From DAOMFM01 sp035429825 (GTDB lineage: Bacteria > Acidobacteriota > Blastocatellia > UBA7656 > JADIYM01): a stretch of 13,509 nt of DNA. Each line of letters opens with the position of its first letter. The stretch's first letter is position 1. Positions 7,735 through 13,509 of this stretch are shown piece by piece. Made by a program: the position numbers and the translations under genes. The notes under the pieces are model-generated. The model saw only the letters and a program-made list of their open reading frames with translations, did not search any database and was not told where the DNA came from. The stretch is taken from NCBI GenBank assembly GCA_044224215.1, contig JBGAKX010000119.1, forward strand, positions 1-13,509, in the 5' to 3' direction.

Positions 7735-8034
7735 CTAATCCCTGGCGTGCCAGTTCTTCGGATCGCGGCGCATGTGCATGCACGCAACGACGACCACCGT
7801 CTCGTCGAAAATTTCGAAGATCAAGAAATACGGGAACCTACGAAGAATGACGCGGCGCAGTGATCGATGAACGAGCCGAAATGCGAGGGGCCTCTGGCGG
7901 ATCGCCAAGATCGCATCATCCAAAGACGATCGAAAGGCGCTCTCGAGTTCGACGCCAATCGCACGATAGCGGTCGCGTACCACCGCGATATCGAGTTCGG
8001 CGTCATCAGTTACGAGAAGTCGGAACTCCTTCAC
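7735..8034 (-). CDS. ParE/RelE-family toxin of a type II addiction module
   Basis: A 99-residue small basic protein of the ParE/RelE superfamily, the toxic half of a toxin-antitoxin pair. RelE-type members cut ribosome-bound mRNA and ParE-type members poison gyrase; the sequence does not say which this does. Visible marks are the N-terminal helix pair with DAELDI and YRAIG, a central basic segment RSLRRVILRRFPYFLIFEI, and the family's typical ending MHMRRDPKNWHAR. The frame stays open upstream to an ATG at 8067, but the GTG at 8034-8032 is preferred. It overlaps the antitoxin stop as GTGA (8034-8031), which is the usual coupled arrangement, and gives the normal family length with the domain starting at once (KEFRLLVTDDAE). 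Confidence 0.85.
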   Translation of the reverse strand: MKEFRLLVTDDAELDIAVVRDRYRAIGVELESAFRSSLDDAILAIRQRPLAFRLVHRSLRRVILRRFPYFLIFEIFDETVVVVACMHMRRDPKNWHARD

Positions 8035-8249
8035 CGCTCCCAGAGTCGCGACCGCACGTCGTCCCACGACCGCGCCGAACCGGGGTTCGCGTCATGTCGG
8101 GCGAGTCGACGGTCGAGTTCGGCTCGCTGCGCGTCCGTCAAAGGAACTTCGTCGGCCTGTGACAGAATGCTCTCCCAGAGCTCGTCAATCAGCGCAATGC
8201 GATCAGGCAGCGACAGACTAAGAACTTGCTTTGTGAGATCCGCATCCAT
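8031..8249 (-). CDS. Addiction-module antitoxin (PF09720-like)
   Basis: A 72-residue acidic protein of the 'putative addiction module component' antitoxin family, which neutralises the ParE/RelE-like partner encoded immediately downstream. Recognisable features are the N-terminal LSLPDRIALIDELWESI segment, then PLTDAQRAELDRRLARHDANP and the C-terminal SWDDVRSRLWER, matching the family's usual order and length of about 70-75 residues. Its stop overlaps the toxin start by four bases, so the two should be made in order with the antitoxin first. There is no Shine-Dalgarno ahead of the ATG at 8249. The likely promoter lies so close that the message may be nearly leaderless. Confidence 0.87.
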   Translation of the reverse strand: MDADLTKQVLSLSLPDRIALIDELWESILSQADEVPLTDAQRAELDRRLARHDANPGSARSWDDVRSRLWER

Positions 8250-8288
8250 AGTGATCAGAGACTATATGTGGCCTCGCCCGACACGCAA
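8248..8288 (-). promoter_or_regulatory. Putative promoter and operator of the toxin-antitoxin operon
   Basis: On the minus strand a -10-like TATAGT (8266-8261) sits 16 bases after TTGCGT (8288-8283), a weak -35. Transcription would then start only a few bases before the antitoxin ATG. An inverted repeat ATAGT-N8-ACTAT (8248-8265) spans the -10 box and the start codon, which is where an autorepressing antitoxin complex would be expected to bind. The boxes are read by eye; the match in the -10 is good, in the -35 poor. Confidence 0.4.
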
Positions 8289-8360
8289 GCGGAGGTCATC
8301 TGCCTCCCGTGATGCACGCATCGTTCCCAATGCATGTGACCTTCTCACGAGGAGGCCACA

Positions 8361-8474
8361 ATGCGGTTACGAGCCGTGTGTGGCAGGTGCCGCTGGGTGC
8401 TTTGCGAGCTGCCGCGATCCGCTTTCCGCCTCGCTGAAATCTCAAATATTTTTGAGATTCTCAATTATTTTTGA
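8361..8474 (+). CDS. 37-codon ORF with strong ribosome site (possible leader peptide)
   Basis: ATG at 8361 follows GGAGG (8351-8355, within GAGGAGG) by five bases, one of the best ribosome sites in the window. The product is 37 residues: a basic, Cys-containing first half (MRLRAVCGRCRWVLCELPR, with C7-x2-C10 and C15) and a hydrophobic second half (EISNIFEILNYF). The last third is encoded by the AT-rich repeat boxes and the stop TGA is the end of the second box. It stands 135 bases before the pilus operon start. I do not recognise it. It may be a leader peptide, a small independent protein, or a chance ORF with a chance Shine-Dalgarno. Confidence 0.4.
   Translation: MRLRAVCGRCRWVLCELPRSAFRLAEISNIFEILNYF
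8438..8474. repeat. Two near-identical AT-rich palindromic boxes
   Basis: TCTCAAATATTTTTGA (8440-8455) recurs as TCTCAATTATTTTTGA (8459-8474), 15 of 16 bases identical and 19 bases apart. The first box is a 9-bp inverted repeat (AATCTCAAA 8438-8446 with TTTGAGATT 8451-8459), and the junction of the two forms TTGAGA-T-TCTCAA (8452-8464). In GC-rich surroundings such a paired, symmetric, AT-rich block about 150 bases ahead of the pilus operon looks like a regulator-binding region or upstream promoter element. The factor is unknown. Confidence 0.55.
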
Positions 8475-8509
8475 TTTTTCCCTCCGAGAAATTTGATACC
8501 GGCCCGGCC

Positions 8510-8602
8510 ACCCCCTTCTCTTGTGGGGGTTCGAGCGTGCACGTCCGTGGTACGGCGATTGCCCGAGAGCTCACGACACGTTCCATATCCCCCAAAGAGG
8601 AG
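8510..8602 (+). promoter_or_regulatory. Pilus-operon leader with mutually exclusive hairpins masking or freeing the Shine-Dalgarno
   Basis: Bases 8515-8529 (CTTCTCTTGTGGGGG) can pair with 8589-8602 (CCCCCAAAGAGGAG): 14 pairs with one bulged G (8523) and one G-U. This stem covers the GAGGAG ribosome site of the PilM-N gene. The same GGGGG run can instead pair locally with ACCCCC (8510-8515, loop of nine), which would release the site. The CCCCC at 8603-8607 is a third possible partner. Two competing folds of this kind are typical of leaders that switch translation. No known riboswitch core is recognisable in the 59-nt loop. Whether it responds to temperature, a ligand or a protein is not visible. 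Confidence 0.5.
8597..8602 (+). promoter_or_regulatory. Shine-Dalgarno deciding the PilM-N start
   Basis: GAGGAG ends seven bases before GTG at 8610. No comparable site precedes the earlier in-frame ATG at 8493, and homology to PilM begins only after 8610, so the GTG is taken as the start. Confidence 0.8.
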
Positions 8603-8609
8603 CCCCCGC

Positions 8610-10349
8610 GTGAGCCGACGTCGATTCGGGCGCTTGCGCCCTCCAACCCAATCGCTCGTTGCCGGAATTTCCGTCGACGGGGACTTTGCCCAGGTTGCGG
8701 TTGCCGTCCGCGATTTCGCGGACGGTCGCCCCACGCTCGTGCTCGACCGAGCGACGACCGTCGACGACCTTCCGCGCCTGCTCGAAGAAGTGAACGACCT
8801 CCTGTGTCTTCAACACCGCAATCCAGATGTTCGCTGGGTCGCTCTGTTGCCGGGCGACGATGTTCATCACGACGTCGTTCAGGTTCCACCCCAGCTGCGC
8901 GCATTTCAGGAGGCGCGGCTTGACGCGTCACTTGCAACGACCCGATGGGGCAATGTCGACGACATTGAAGCATCGGGTTATCGACTCGGTCACGCGTTTG
9001 ATGGCGATCGCTGTCTGATCGGCGTCGCGGCGGGATCGAGGCTCGACGACGTTGCGCGAATTCTCCCGAGGCCGTCTCTCGCCGCCTCGGCCGCGACCGG
9101 GCTCGTGGCGCTGCTCCGTATCGTCGAGCCTGAGCTTTTTGATCCCTCCGCCGCACCTTTCGCAGCTCTGTTATTGGAGAGCACGTCGGTGGCGGCCTGC
9201 ATCATCGAACGCGGACAGGTGCGCTTGCTGTTGCAGATGGGATTGCTCGAATACTTCAGGGACCTCGAGACTCCGAGAGCGTCCTCGCCATCGGCGCACC
9301 TCGACGGTCCGCTGGAGTTCGAACTCGGCGGGTCGTACACGGTACCGAAGGTCGCCGAGACGACCGCACGGATCGGGACGCCGTTCGAGCGTGCTGCGGC
9401 CGACATCGAGTCCGAGGTGTATCAGGCCGCGTCGATCCGAGTCATTCAGGACGCGCTGAATCTCTACACCGAGCAATACGGCACGCTCTGCGACACACCG
9501 CAACACCTGCTCTTGACGGGCGATGCCGTCACACGCCACGCGTTGCGCGCCTACCTCGCGCGGCAACTCGGTACGCAATTCGAGGTCGACGAGGTCGATG
9601 CCGCGTTTGCGGTGCGAATCGACGAACCGGGCGACGCCCGCAGAATCGCCGCAAGCCAGAACTCGCTTGGGGGAGCGCTTTGTGCGCTTGCGGCGGGCCT
9701 TCACCCGGGCGCGTTGACGTTCGACCTCGACTCGGAGCGCGCGAACAGTCCGCGTAACGACGGCGCGCGGACTGTTCGCGCTCCGAGGATCTCTCGGCCA
9801 ACCGCAACGGGAATTGCGGTATGCCTCGCGATGCTCGTGGTGAGCGCCGTGACGAGTCTTGCGTGGACCGGGCACGTCGCGTCAACGATTGACGCCTCCC
9901 TCCGGGCCGAACGCGAACGTCAGTTGCACCTCAAGCTGATCACCGACGAGCGCCAACAGATGGAAGCTCGCGTGGCACACACTCGAGAAGTCCTTGCGGA
10001 GCTCGAGCGCCTGCGCAGCCGGCAGGCGTTGCCGCCTGAGTTGCTGATCGCAATCCGCGAACACCTCCCACCGGACACGACACTTGACGAGCTGTCGCTC
10101 ACGAATGGTCTTGTTCGGATCGTCGGCTCGACCGACAACCGTCAGCGAGGCGCTGAGTTCGCCCTGTCGCTCGAACAGCTTCACGACACGTTCGCCGATG
10201 TGACACCGCAGGTCGACACCGTTCCCGGGAGCGACCCGCGCGCGGTTCTGTCGGATGCCGCGGCTCTCGACACGTACACGTTCACGATTTCGGCCAGGTA
10301 CGTTCGCGAGGCGGCCGGACCCACAACCGTGTCGAGGGTGGCGCTATGA
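8610..10349 (+). CDS. PilM-PilN fusion protein of a type IV pilus / type II secretion-like system
   Basis: A 579-residue fusion from the GTG start. Residues ~14-363 are a PilM/GspL-like actin-fold domain, cytoplasmic, beginning with SLVAGISVDGDFAQVAVAV in the first nucleotide-loop position; LLLTGDAVT and the SLGGALCALAAGL end are also typical, though the nucleotide motifs are degenerate. A linker (~372-397) leads to one membrane helix (~398-420), a coiled coil (~422-472) and a PilN-like periplasmic alpha/beta domain (~475-570; LPPDTTLDELSL, VRIVGSTDN). In most pilus systems these are two proteins, PilM binding the short N-terminal tail of PilN. Here they are covalently joined, like T2SS GspL and some MSHA-type proteins. 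The linker is encoded by a 57-nt palindrome (9731-9787). Start chosen by GAGGAG at 8597-8602; the stop overlaps pilO-like ATG (ATGA). Confidence 0.82.
   Translation: MSRRRFGRLRPPTQSLVAGISVDGDFAQVAVAVRDFADGRPTLVLDRATTVDDLPRLLEEVNDLLCLQHRNPDVRWVALLPGDDVHHDVVQVPPQLRAFQEARLDASLATTRWGNVDDIEASGYRLGHAFDGDRCLIGVAAGSRLDDVARILPRPSLAASAATGLVALLRIVEPELFDPSAAPFAALLLESTSVAACIIERGQVRLLLQMGLLEYFRDLETPRASSPSAHLDGPLEFELGGSYTVPKVAETTARIGTPFERAAADIESEVYQAASIRVIQDALNLYTEQYGTLCDTPQHLLLTGDAVTRHALRAYLARQLGTQFEVDEVDAAFAVRIDEPGDARRIAASQNSLGGALCALAAGLHPGALTFDLDSERANSPRNDGARTVRAPRISRPTATGIAVCLAMLVVSAVTSLAWTGHVASTIDASLRAERERQLHLKLITDERQQMEARVAHTREVLAELERLRSRQALPPELLIAIREHLPPDTTLDELSLTNGLVRIVGSTDNRQRGAEFALSLEQLHDTFADVTPQVDTVPGSDPRAVLSDAAALDTYTFTISARYVREAAGPTTVSRVAL
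9731..9787. repeat. 57-nt near-perfect palindrome inside the PilM-PilN linker
   Basis: The left arm, 9731-9754 (starting CTCGGAGCGCGCGAACAGTC), pairs with the right arm 9766-9787 (CGCGGACTGTTCGCGCTCCGAG) at all 22 positions, apart from an extra CG in the left arm, with an 11-base loop. It encodes about residues 374-393 of the fusion, a charged linker (SERANSPRNDGARTVRAPR) between the actin-like domain and the membrane helix. Such a long hairpin in a reading frame is unusual and suggests an inserted palindromic element kept in frame. An RNA hairpin slowing ribosomes between domains is an alternative. Confidence 0.8.
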
Positions 10350-11005
10350 GGCGCCGATCACCTGTCCGGCCGATCCACAACGGGTGGCTGCGGCCGATCG
10401 CAACGGGCGTAATCGCTGGCGCTCTCGCGGCAAGCCTGTTCGGGTGGTTTGTCGTTCGCCCGCGCATGCGTGCAAACGACGAAGCCGAAGCAGCCCTTGC
10501 GTTGATTCGCGCCGACAACGATCGGACCGAGCAACTGCTCTCCGACTACGACGCATTCAAGCGCGACGCCGAGGATACGGAACGTCGCTTTTCGCAAGCG
10601 ATCGCTGCGGTCCCGACAGAGGCTGAGCTCGCCGGCGCACTTCAGGACCTCGAGGGCGTCACACGCGACGCCGGAGTCTCGCTCGTGCGATTTGCCCCTG
10701 CCGCACCGCGTGACAACGGGTCCTCGCGCAACACTCCCGTTGCACCCAAACCCGGCGTGCCCGCGCAACCTCAACCGTCGATCAACGCGCGTCAGATCGC
10801 CGTCGTCGTTCGGTGCGGATTCGGGGACTACCAGTCTCTCCTCGGACGGCTCGCGTCGTTTCCGCGGCTGCTGACCGTCGAGGGCTTCAGGATGCGGAGT
10901 GCGAATCGCGACGGCTTTACGATCGAGGCGTCGCTCACGCTGAACTGCTACTACAAACAGGCTCCGCCGATCGCAACGGTCGTGACGCCGGTGGCGTCGC
11001 GATGA
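10346..11005 (+). CDS. PilO-like inner-membrane platform protein
   Basis: A 219-residue protein with the PilO/GspM layout: short basic cytoplasmic tail, one membrane helix at ~15-37, a coiled coil (~40-90) and a small periplasmic ferredoxin-like domain. Family-like elements are VPTEAELAGALQDLEGVTRDAGVSL at ~89-113 (PilO proteins usually read 'P....-L...-i...a...Gv') and the later strand segment DYQSLLGRLASFPRLLTVEGFRM. A Pro-rich disordered insert at ~119-145 interrupts the domain. PilO pairs with PilN to form the inner-membrane alignment complex that links the motor with the outer parts of the machine. It overlaps both neighbours by ATGA (10346-10349 and 11002-11005), so it is translationally coupled to them. 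Confidence 0.8.
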   Translation: MRRRSPVRPIHNGWLRPIATGVIAGALAASLFGWFVVRPRMRANDEAEAALALIRADNDRTEQLLSDYDAFKRDAEDTERRFSQAIAAVPTEAELAGALQDLEGVTRDAGVSLVRFAPAAPRDNGSSRNTPVAPKPGVPAQPQPSINARQIAVVVRCGFGDYQSLLGRLASFPRLLTVEGFRMRSANRDGFTIEASLTLNCYYKQAPPIATVVTPVASR

Positions 11006-13008
11006 CGGGGCGGCTCTCTGCATTGATGCGACGACGCGTGTGGCCGGTAAAGGCTCGTCGCGACGATGGCCCGCGCCGGGACTATGTTGCCGAAGAGCTC
11101 AAGCGCAGGCGGTCGCGTGGCGTCGAGGGATATGACGGCGAGCGCGAACCCTGGGCGCAGGATGACGGAAGAGGCTCTGTTGCGCTCGCAACCGCGTCGG
11201 TCGCGGGACGGTCCCACGTGGCGCTGAACAATGCGGAATCGACGCCCGCCGAGATCTCCGCGGGAATCGAATCGGGCGTCCTCAGACTGTTGACTCCCCA
11301 GCTCGCGCACGAGTTCAAGGCGTTGCCGATTCGCGTCGACGGTAGCACGGTCGTATTCGCTGTCGCCGAGCCTCCCACGTTCAAGTTGCAGAACGAGCTG
11401 CGGTGGCTCATCGGCATCGGCTCCGATCGGCCGCGTCGGCCCGTCTTCGTTCGAATCGGCGAAACGGTGTTGTCGCAAAGCCTCGACATTTACTACCCGT
11501 ACCAGAGCGCGGCGCTCGTTCCCGGGCACGCGGATCTTGCACGGCTCTTCGCCTCGAGCGACTCCGATCCGCGTGACACGGGGATCCTCTCGGTACCACC
11601 AGGAGTCGCCTCGGTTCGAAACCTCGTCGACATGATCCTCATGAAGGCCGTCTATCGGGGCGCGAACGACATTCTGTTCGAATGCTTCGAGACCGAGTTT
11701 CGCGTCCGCTTCAAGGTCGAGGGGGAGTGCGAGTACGCCATCACACCGCTGCCTCCAAATGCGGCCGGCCAGGTTGTTTCGATCGTCAAGCAGCACGCGC
11801 GTCTCGACATCGCCGAGACCGACCGCTCTCAGGACGGCCGGTTCGATATGAAGATCGACTACAAGGGAACGATCAAGAGCATCCAGTTCCGCGTCGCGAC
11901 GCGCCCGACGATCAACGGCGAGAGCTGCGTCGTCAGACTGCACGACAACGCCGAGCGGCGGCCCCGGCTCGCGTCGGTCGGGGCGGACAAGCGGACGCTC
12001 GACGCGCTGTACCACGTGCGCGACCACCGCGGCGGACTCGTTCTGTTCTCGGGACCGACGGGCTCGGGGAAGACGACGACGCTGGCGGCGATCCTCGGGG
12101 AATGCGATTCGGTGCGCGAGAACATCGTGACGATCGAGGATCCGGTAGAGATCCGCCTGCCCGGCATCACCCAGTCGGCGGTCAACGAGCTCAAGGGTGA
12201 GACGTTCAGTCGGCTGCTGCGAAACACACTGCGCGTGGCTCCGGATCGGATTCTCGTGGGCGAGATTCGCGATACCGAGACGGCGCATCTCGTGATCAAG
12301 GCGGCGTTGACCGGCCACCAGGTGCTTTCGACCGTTCACGCGGACGACGCCCCGCGATCTGTGTCCCGAATACTCGAGGAGGGTGCTTCGCCGTTCAACC
12401 TTTCATCGGTGCTGTCACTCGTCGTCGCTCAGCGCCTTCTCAACCGGCTCTGCGAGCATTGCGCTGAGGACGTCGTCTACCCGGCTGAAGTGCTGGCCCG
12501 GGAGCAGTTCTCGCCCGCCGAGTTCGCAGAGGCGCGGACTCGCGAGGCTCGAGGTTGCTCGATGTGCCATCAGCGTGGCACGTACGGCCGCATCGCCATC
12601 TTCGAGACCTTGATTGTGTCCGATGAGATTCGGGCGCTGATCGCAAAGCGCCCGTTCGACATGGAGGCCGGAATCCGCCGCGCCGCAATTCGATCGGGGA
12701 TGCGCCCGCTGCGGCGGTGCGGTCTCGATCTGGTCAAGCAGGGAATTGTCAGCCTGCAACAGGTTGCGGACGCGACACCGTATCTTCCATCCGATGCGCA
12801 GTCGGTCACGTGCGCCCGCACTGTGCACGACAGCAGCGCCGAGGCGCTGGTCCGGACGTTGCCGGTCCAGCAGCAGGTTCAGTCTGCTTGTTTCGGCCAG
12901 GCGACTCCGGACGAGACCGACACGCTCGACGTCATTCGTGCGCTGATCGAGAACGCACGACGCGACGCCGACGAAGGACTTCCAGTGTTCTCGGTAATCA
13001 GCGAGTGA
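11002..13008 (+). CDS. PilB/GspE-type assembly ATPase
   Basis: A 668-residue secretion-superfamily ATPase that powers pilus or pseudopilus extension at the inner membrane. Residues ~1-70 are charged and probably disordered, ~85-168 a GspE N-terminal domain (LTPQLAHEFKALPIRVDGSTVVFAVAEP), and ~205-580 the ATPase. Motifs: Walker A GPTGSGKT 351-358, Asp box TIEDPVE 377-383, Walker B ILVGEIRDTETA 417-428, His box STVHADDA 443-450, and zinc cysteines C484/C487 and C519/C522. The usual SDIHxE strand is altered to NDILFE, losing the His. Residues ~590-668 extend past the usual PilB end. The cyclic-di-GMP-binding repeats of MshE-type N-domains are not evident. The frame is open back to 10813, but the ATG at 11002 overlapping the pilO-like stop (ATGA) is preferred. 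No retraction ATPase (PilT) is in the window. Confidence 0.9.
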   Translation: MTGRLSALMRRRVWPVKARRDDGPRRDYVAEELKRRRSRGVEGYDGEREPWAQDDGRGSVALATASVAGRSHVALNNAESTPAEISAGIESGVLRLLTPQLAHEFKALPIRVDGSTVVFAVAEPPTFKLQNELRWLIGIGSDRPRRPVFVRIGETVLSQSLDIYYPYQSAALVPGHADLARLFASSDSDPRDTGILSVPPGVASVRNLVDMILMKAVYRGANDILFECFETEFRVRFKVEGECEYAITPLPPNAAGQVVSIVKQHARLDIAETDRSQDGRFDMKIDYKGTIKSIQFRVATRPTINGESCVVRLHDNAERRPRLASVGADKRTLDALYHVRDHRGGLVLFSGPTGSGKTTTLAAILGECDSVRENIVTIEDPVEIRLPGITQSAVNELKGETFSRLLRNTLRVAPDRILVGEIRDTETAHLVIKAALTGHQVLSTVHADDAPRSVSRILEEGASPFNLSSVLSLVVAQRLLNRLCEHCAEDVVYPAEVLAREQFSPAEFAEARTREARGCSMCHQRGTYGRIAIFETLIVSDEIRALIAKRPFDMEAGIRRAAIRSGMRPLRRCGLDLVKQGIVSLQQVADATPYLPSDAQSVTCARTVHDSSAEALVRTLPVQQQVQSACFGQATPDETDTLDVIRALIENARRDADEGLPVFSVISE

Positions 13009-13009
13009 C

Positions 13010-13015
13010 GAGGTG
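13010..13015 (+). promoter_or_regulatory. Shine-Dalgarno deciding the PilC-like start
   Basis: GAGGTG ends six bases before the GTG at 13022. An in-frame GTG at 13013 would overlap this site, so 13022 is the better start. Confidence 0.6.
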
Positions 13016-13021
13016 AGCACG

Positions 13022-13509
13022 GTGCGTACACAAACTGCGGACTATCGATCGTCGGCGACAGCGAGAGGATTTGACCAGCCGGGAACTGCGGCAAACGAAT
13101 CCGCGACGAGACCGGGGACGTGGCGAGCGCGGCGTGTCTCTCTGCTCGAGATCGCCCTGTTCGCGTCGCAGCTGCGTGCAATGGTCGGTGCAGGCATCGC
13201 CATCAACGAGGCGCTCGGACTACTTGCGCGTGCGTCACGAGCGCAGTCGGCAGCACTTTCGGTCGCGCTCGAGGAGATTCGGCGCGACATTGAGGAAGGC
13301 CACACGCTCGCGTATGCATTCCGCCGGCGTGAAGACGTCTTCGGGCGGCTGCCTGTCGAGATGATCGCGACGGGTGAGGCAACGGGTACGCTCGAGGCCA
13401 CGCTCGGCGAGATCGCGGACGATTGCGAGCAGCGTCATCGCAGCCGTGCCAGCTTTGCGTCCGCGCTGATTGAGCCTGCGCTGATCGTCGTGACGGGTGT
13501 GGTCGTCAG
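13022..13509 (+). CDS. PilC/GspF-type inner-membrane platform protein (partial)
   Basis: The first 162 codons of a GspF/PilC-family polytopic protein, cut by the window end. Residues 1-40 are a polar lead, then comes the first cytoplasmic T2SSF helical bundle: SLLEIALFASQLRAMVGAGI at ~43-62, ALEEIRRDIEEGHTLAYAF, and the family signature VEMIATGEATGTLEATLGEIA with the conserved Gly-Glu. The start of the first membrane helix (PALIVVTGVVV) is the last thing visible. This protein is the inner-membrane rotor or platform turned by the PilB-type ATPase, whose gene stops 13 bases upstream. The remaining helices and second bundle should follow beyond the window. Confidence 0.88.
   Translation, partial: MRTQTADYRSSATARGFDQPGTAANESATRPGTWRARRVSLLEIALFASQLRAMVGAGIAINEALGLLARASRAQSAALSVALEEIRRDIEEGHTLAYAFRRREDVFGRLPVEMIATGEATGTLEATLGEIADDCEQRHRSRASFASALIEPALIVVTGVVV

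Noticed and set aside
8035..8067. Longer toxin start at 8067
   Set aside because: It would add 11 residues overlapping the antitoxin's end; the GTGA overlap start gives the usual toxin length.
8291..8342. GGAGG/CCTCC hairpin and AGGTCA...TGACCT inverted repeat upstream of the small ORF
   Set aside because: Arms of 5-6 bases at variable spacing are expected by chance over this length; no promoter or terminator features accompany them.
8381..8409. Sigma-54-type -24/-12 promoter ahead of the pilus operon
   Set aside because: A GG-N10-GC spacing exists at 8396-8409, but the flanking bases do not fit TGGCAC/TTGCA, so it is not better than chance in GC-rich DNA.
8493..8609. Upstream ATG extension of the PilM-N gene
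   Set aside because: There is no ribosome site and the added residues are Pro/Arg-rich with no similarity to PilM, whereas GTG at 8610 has GAGGAG at ideal spacing.
8475..8609. Known cyclic-di-GMP (GEMM) riboswitch in the pilus leader
   Set aside because: I looked for the conserved GEMM core segments and tetraloop-receptor signature and did not find them.
10813..11001. Upstream ATG extension of the PilB-like gene
   Set aside because: It would overlap the pilO-like gene by nearly 200 bases; the ATGA overlap at 11002 matches the rest of the operon.
1..13509. tRNA, rRNA, CRISPR array, insertion sequence or phage genes
   Set aside because: No cloverleaf tRNA with an anticodon arm, no regularly spaced repeats and no transposase or integrase motifs were seen on either strand.

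Overview
The window reads as a high-GC chromosome segment of a Gram-negative bacterium. Two proteins carry Sec signal peptides, type IV pilus/type II secretion assembly genes are present, and GTG starts and 4-base ATGA/GTGA gene overlaps are frequent. The mix of a secreted glycosidase, a pilM-N-O-B-C-like cluster, an enhancer-binding-type regulator and an addiction module would fit an Acidobacteriota-like soil organism. That placement is an impression, not something the sequence proves.

Layout. (1) 1-3394, plus strand: the end of an unidentified gene, a secreted metal-dependent amidohydrolase-family protein (171-1322) and a secreted GH36-like alpha-galactosidase (1319-3394). Each joins the next by an ATGA overlap, so this is one translationally coupled operon, probably for extracytoplasmic sugar breakdown. 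(2) 3401-3525: a 125-nt element with perfect 35-bp inverted ends and two inner hairpins, filling almost the whole gap between convergent genes. (3) 3543-7597, minus strand: a diguanylate cyclase (6230-7597), then a TPR-like/AAA+/Fis-type regulator whose sigma-54 contact loop reads GAFPGA instead of GAFTGA (4232-6172), then a two-helix membrane protein of unknown family (3543-4142). A structured segment (7609-7675) lies just upstream of the cyclase. (4) 7735-8249, minus strand: a type II toxin-antitoxin pair (ParE/RelE-like toxin, addiction-module antitoxin) with a GTGA overlap and a likely self-regulated, nearly leaderless promoter.

(5) 8250-8609 holds no large gene but is rich in signals: a 37-codon ORF with a strong Shine-Dalgarno (8361-8474), two near-identical AT-rich palindromic boxes (8438-8474), and a leader in which the pilus operon's Shine-Dalgarno can be locked in a 14-pair stem or left free by a competing hairpin (8510-8602). 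(6) 8610-13509, plus strand: a compact operon of a PilM-PilN fusion, PilO, a PilB/GspE-type ATPase and the start of a PilC/GspF-type inner-membrane protein, cut by the window end. This is the cytoplasmic motor and inner-membrane platform of a type IV pilus or pseudopilus machine. A near-perfect 22-bp palindrome sits exactly in the linker joining the PilM and PilN halves of the fusion.

A working hypothesis, by proximity only, is that the cyclase and the atypical regulator control the neighbouring pilus machine. The most unusual signals are the 125-nt element, the palindrome in the PilM-PilN linker, the switchable leader of the pilus operon and the GAFPGA regulator.
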